DNA of 5,583 nt from contig QMUB01000095.1 of assembly GCA_003663695.1 (NCBI GenBank), forward strand, positions 1-5,583, given 5' to 3'. Below are positions 4,346 to 5,583 of this stretch, piece by piece. Position 1 is the first letter of the stretch, and the number at the start of each line of letters is the position of its first letter. The translations under genes were made by a program, and so were the position numbers. Under the pieces are notes generated by a model. It searched no databases and was not told where the DNA came from. It saw nothing but the letters and a program-made list of their open reading frames with translations. Origin of the DNA: Thermococci archaeon. GTDB lineage: Archaea; Methanobacteriota_B; Thermococci; Thermococcales; Thermococcaceae.

Positions 4346-5583
4346 GTCAGTACGCATCGCTGCTCATTGCATTACCCCTGATTAGTGCGTTCTTTGTGCC
4401 CATCATCAAGAGGATAGGCAGAGATGCCATAATGCCCTATCTGAGCTTAATAACCCTAATTCAGACAGGAGTTGCGGCTTGGGTATTTAAAGAGGTCTAT
4501 ACCACAGGAAAGCCCATAATAATAATGGCTGGAGGATTCAAACCGCCCGTTGGAATTGACCTCTACATAGGGCACTTTGCGGCATTGTTTATCCTCATAG
4601 TTGCACTGGCTTCGTTTATAATGGCAGTCTTCAGCAGGAAGGCAATAAGTATTGAACCGAAGGACAAGTATGCAATGCTATTCCTCTTGCTCATGCTTGG
4701 AGCGACGGGGATGATAGCGACGGGGGATATCTTCAACCTCTTTGTTTTCATGGAGATTACCTCAATAAGCGCCTACGCACTCACGGGATATAACAAGACT
4801 GGAGAAGCCAGCGAGGCATCAATGAAGTACATAATACTCGGGGGAATAGGCTCAAGCTTCTTCCTCGTTGGTGTCGCCCTCCTCTACGGGAGCCTTGGAA
4901 CTCTAAATCTCGCTCAAATTGCCCAGCTTGCAGGGAATATGAACGCCACAGTTGCTCAGGCGGCTTTGGCTCTTATAATCTTCGGTCTGGCAGTTGAGGC
5001 AGAGATATTCCCGCTGAATGCATGGGCGCCCGATGCATATCAGGGTGCACCTCACCCTATTACCGCTATGTTCTCCGCATTTGTGGTCAAAGCAGCACTC
5101 TATGCGATGGCGAGAATACTTTATATAACAAGTTCGGCAAGTTCGTGGAGTAATATTCTAAGGCTGCTCATAGTTTTGGGAACTTTAACCGTCATCGTAG
5201 GCGAAATGAGTGCCCTAAGGCAGAAAAATGTTAAGAGAATGTTAGCATACTCAAGCATTGCTCAAGTGGGTCTAATAGCCGTTGGTTTCGCGTTAGGAAC
5301 CCAGGCAGGTGTCAATGCGAGCGTTTTCCATATGTTTAATCATGCAATAGTTAAAGCCCTCCTCTTCCTTGCCGCGGGTTATGTTGCGGTTGAGCTCGGA
5401 GGTACAGAGCTCGAAAAGTTCGAAGGATTGGGCAGAAAAATGCCTTTGACGGCTTTCAGCATCACTGTTGGAGCGGTTAGCATCATTGGAATTCCACTCT
5501 TCAACGTCTTTTGGAGCAAGCTTAGACTTATACTCGCCGCCCTCAGTGCAAACTATGCATGGGTAGCCGCACTCGTCCTTGGG
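4342..5583 (+). CDS. mnhD: MnhD/MrpD-family antiporter subunit (NuoN/M-like; MbhH/MbsH), 3' partial
   Basis: An open frame of 414 codons without a stop, running off the right edge; family members are about 500 residues, so roughly the last two helices are missing. It is a polytopic ion-translocating subunit homologous to NuoL/M/N. Seen: Glu138 in FVFMEITSIS (TM5 glutamate), the block IFPLNAWAPDAY (222-233), Lys250 in FVVKAALY (TM8), FHMFNHAIVKALLFLAAG with His334 and Lys338 (TM11), and Lys393 in FNVFWSK (TM12 lysine). Known: the TM5 Glu and the lysines of TM7, TM8 and TM12 form the proton path of these antiporters. Odd: the TM7 position that is Lys in MrpD and NuoM, five residues before the Pro of the FPL motif, is Glu219 here, with another acid at 221. 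The start ATG lies in an ATGA overlap with mnhC, with GGTTGAGAGG just upstream. In Mbs a second H-type subunit (H') should follow; in Mbh, an MbhI. Confidence 0.95.
   Translation, partial: MSQYASLLIALPLISAFFVPIIKRIGRDAIMPYLSLITLIQTGVAAWVFKEVYTTGKPIIIMAGGFKPPVGIDLYIGHFAALFILIVALASFIMAVFSRKAISIEPKDKYAMLFLLLMLGATGMIATGDIFNLFVFMEITSISAYALTGYNKTGEASEASMKYIILGGIGSSFFLVGVALLYGSLGTLNLAQIAQLAGNMNATVAQAALALIIFGLAVEAEIFPLNAWAPDAYQGAPHPITAMFSAFVVKAALYAMARILYITSSASSWSNILRLLIVLGTLTVIVGEMSALRQKNVKRMLAYSSIAQVGLIAVGFALGTQAGVNASVFHMFNHAIVKALLFLAAGYVAVELGGTELEKFEGLGRKMPLTAFSITVGAVSIIGIPLFNVFWSKLRLILAALSANYAWVAALVLG

Noticed and set aside
4563..4751. Minus-strand frame inside mnhD
   Set aside because: Short, without a ribosome binding site, and antisense to conserved transmembrane segments.

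Overview
The window looks like chromosomal DNA of a Thermococcales archaeon (Thermococcus, Pyrococcus or Palaeococcus). The evidence is the archaeal promoter architecture (BRE plus TTTATATA box), GGAGG/GGTGA ribosome binding sites, preference for AGA/AGG arginine and ATA isoleucine codons, tightly overlapping genes, and above all the gene order of an Mbh/Mbs-type respiratory antiporter module. The exact genus cannot be read from this stretch. All genes are on the + strand.

Layout. Positions 1-1660 hold the end of sufC (5' end outside the window) and a complete sufB, overlapping by 8 nt: the ATPase and scaffold of a minimal archaeal SufBC iron-sulfur cluster assembly system. Positions 1661-1906 are a 246-bp intergenic region with T-rich probable terminators after sufB, a small perfect inverted repeat, and a strong promoter. 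The promoter carries an exact match to the extended SurR operator GTTn3AACn5GTT just upstream of BRE/TATA, and a one-mismatch copy between TATA and the predicted transcription start. Positions 1907-5583 hold seven overlapping genes in the order MnhE, MnhF, MnhG, MbhD (DUF4040), an MbhE+MnhB fusion, MnhC and MnhD. The last runs off the right edge.

How the genes work together. The seven proteins form the membrane-embedded Na+/H+ antiporter half of a large complex. In Thermococcales such a half is usually followed by a complex-I-like electron-transfer half (NiFe hydrogenase in Mbh, sulfane reductase in Mbs/Mbx). Electron transfer from reduced ferredoxin to protons or polysulfide then drives ion pumping. 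The fused E+F subunit makes me lean towards Mbs/Mbx over Mbh, but the deciding genes lie beyond position 5583. SurR is the sulfur-responsive redox regulator of this metabolism, so the operator pair predicts sulfur-dependent control. The upstream SufCB genes make Fe-S clusters, which the electron-transfer half would need; that link is inference from proximity.

I found no mobile element, CRISPR array, RNA gene or clearly unknown gene. The most interesting signals are the double SurR-like operator, the E+F fusion, a glutamate at the usual transmembrane-7 lysine position of MnhD, and Cys pairs at the ends of the MbhD-like subunit and SufC.
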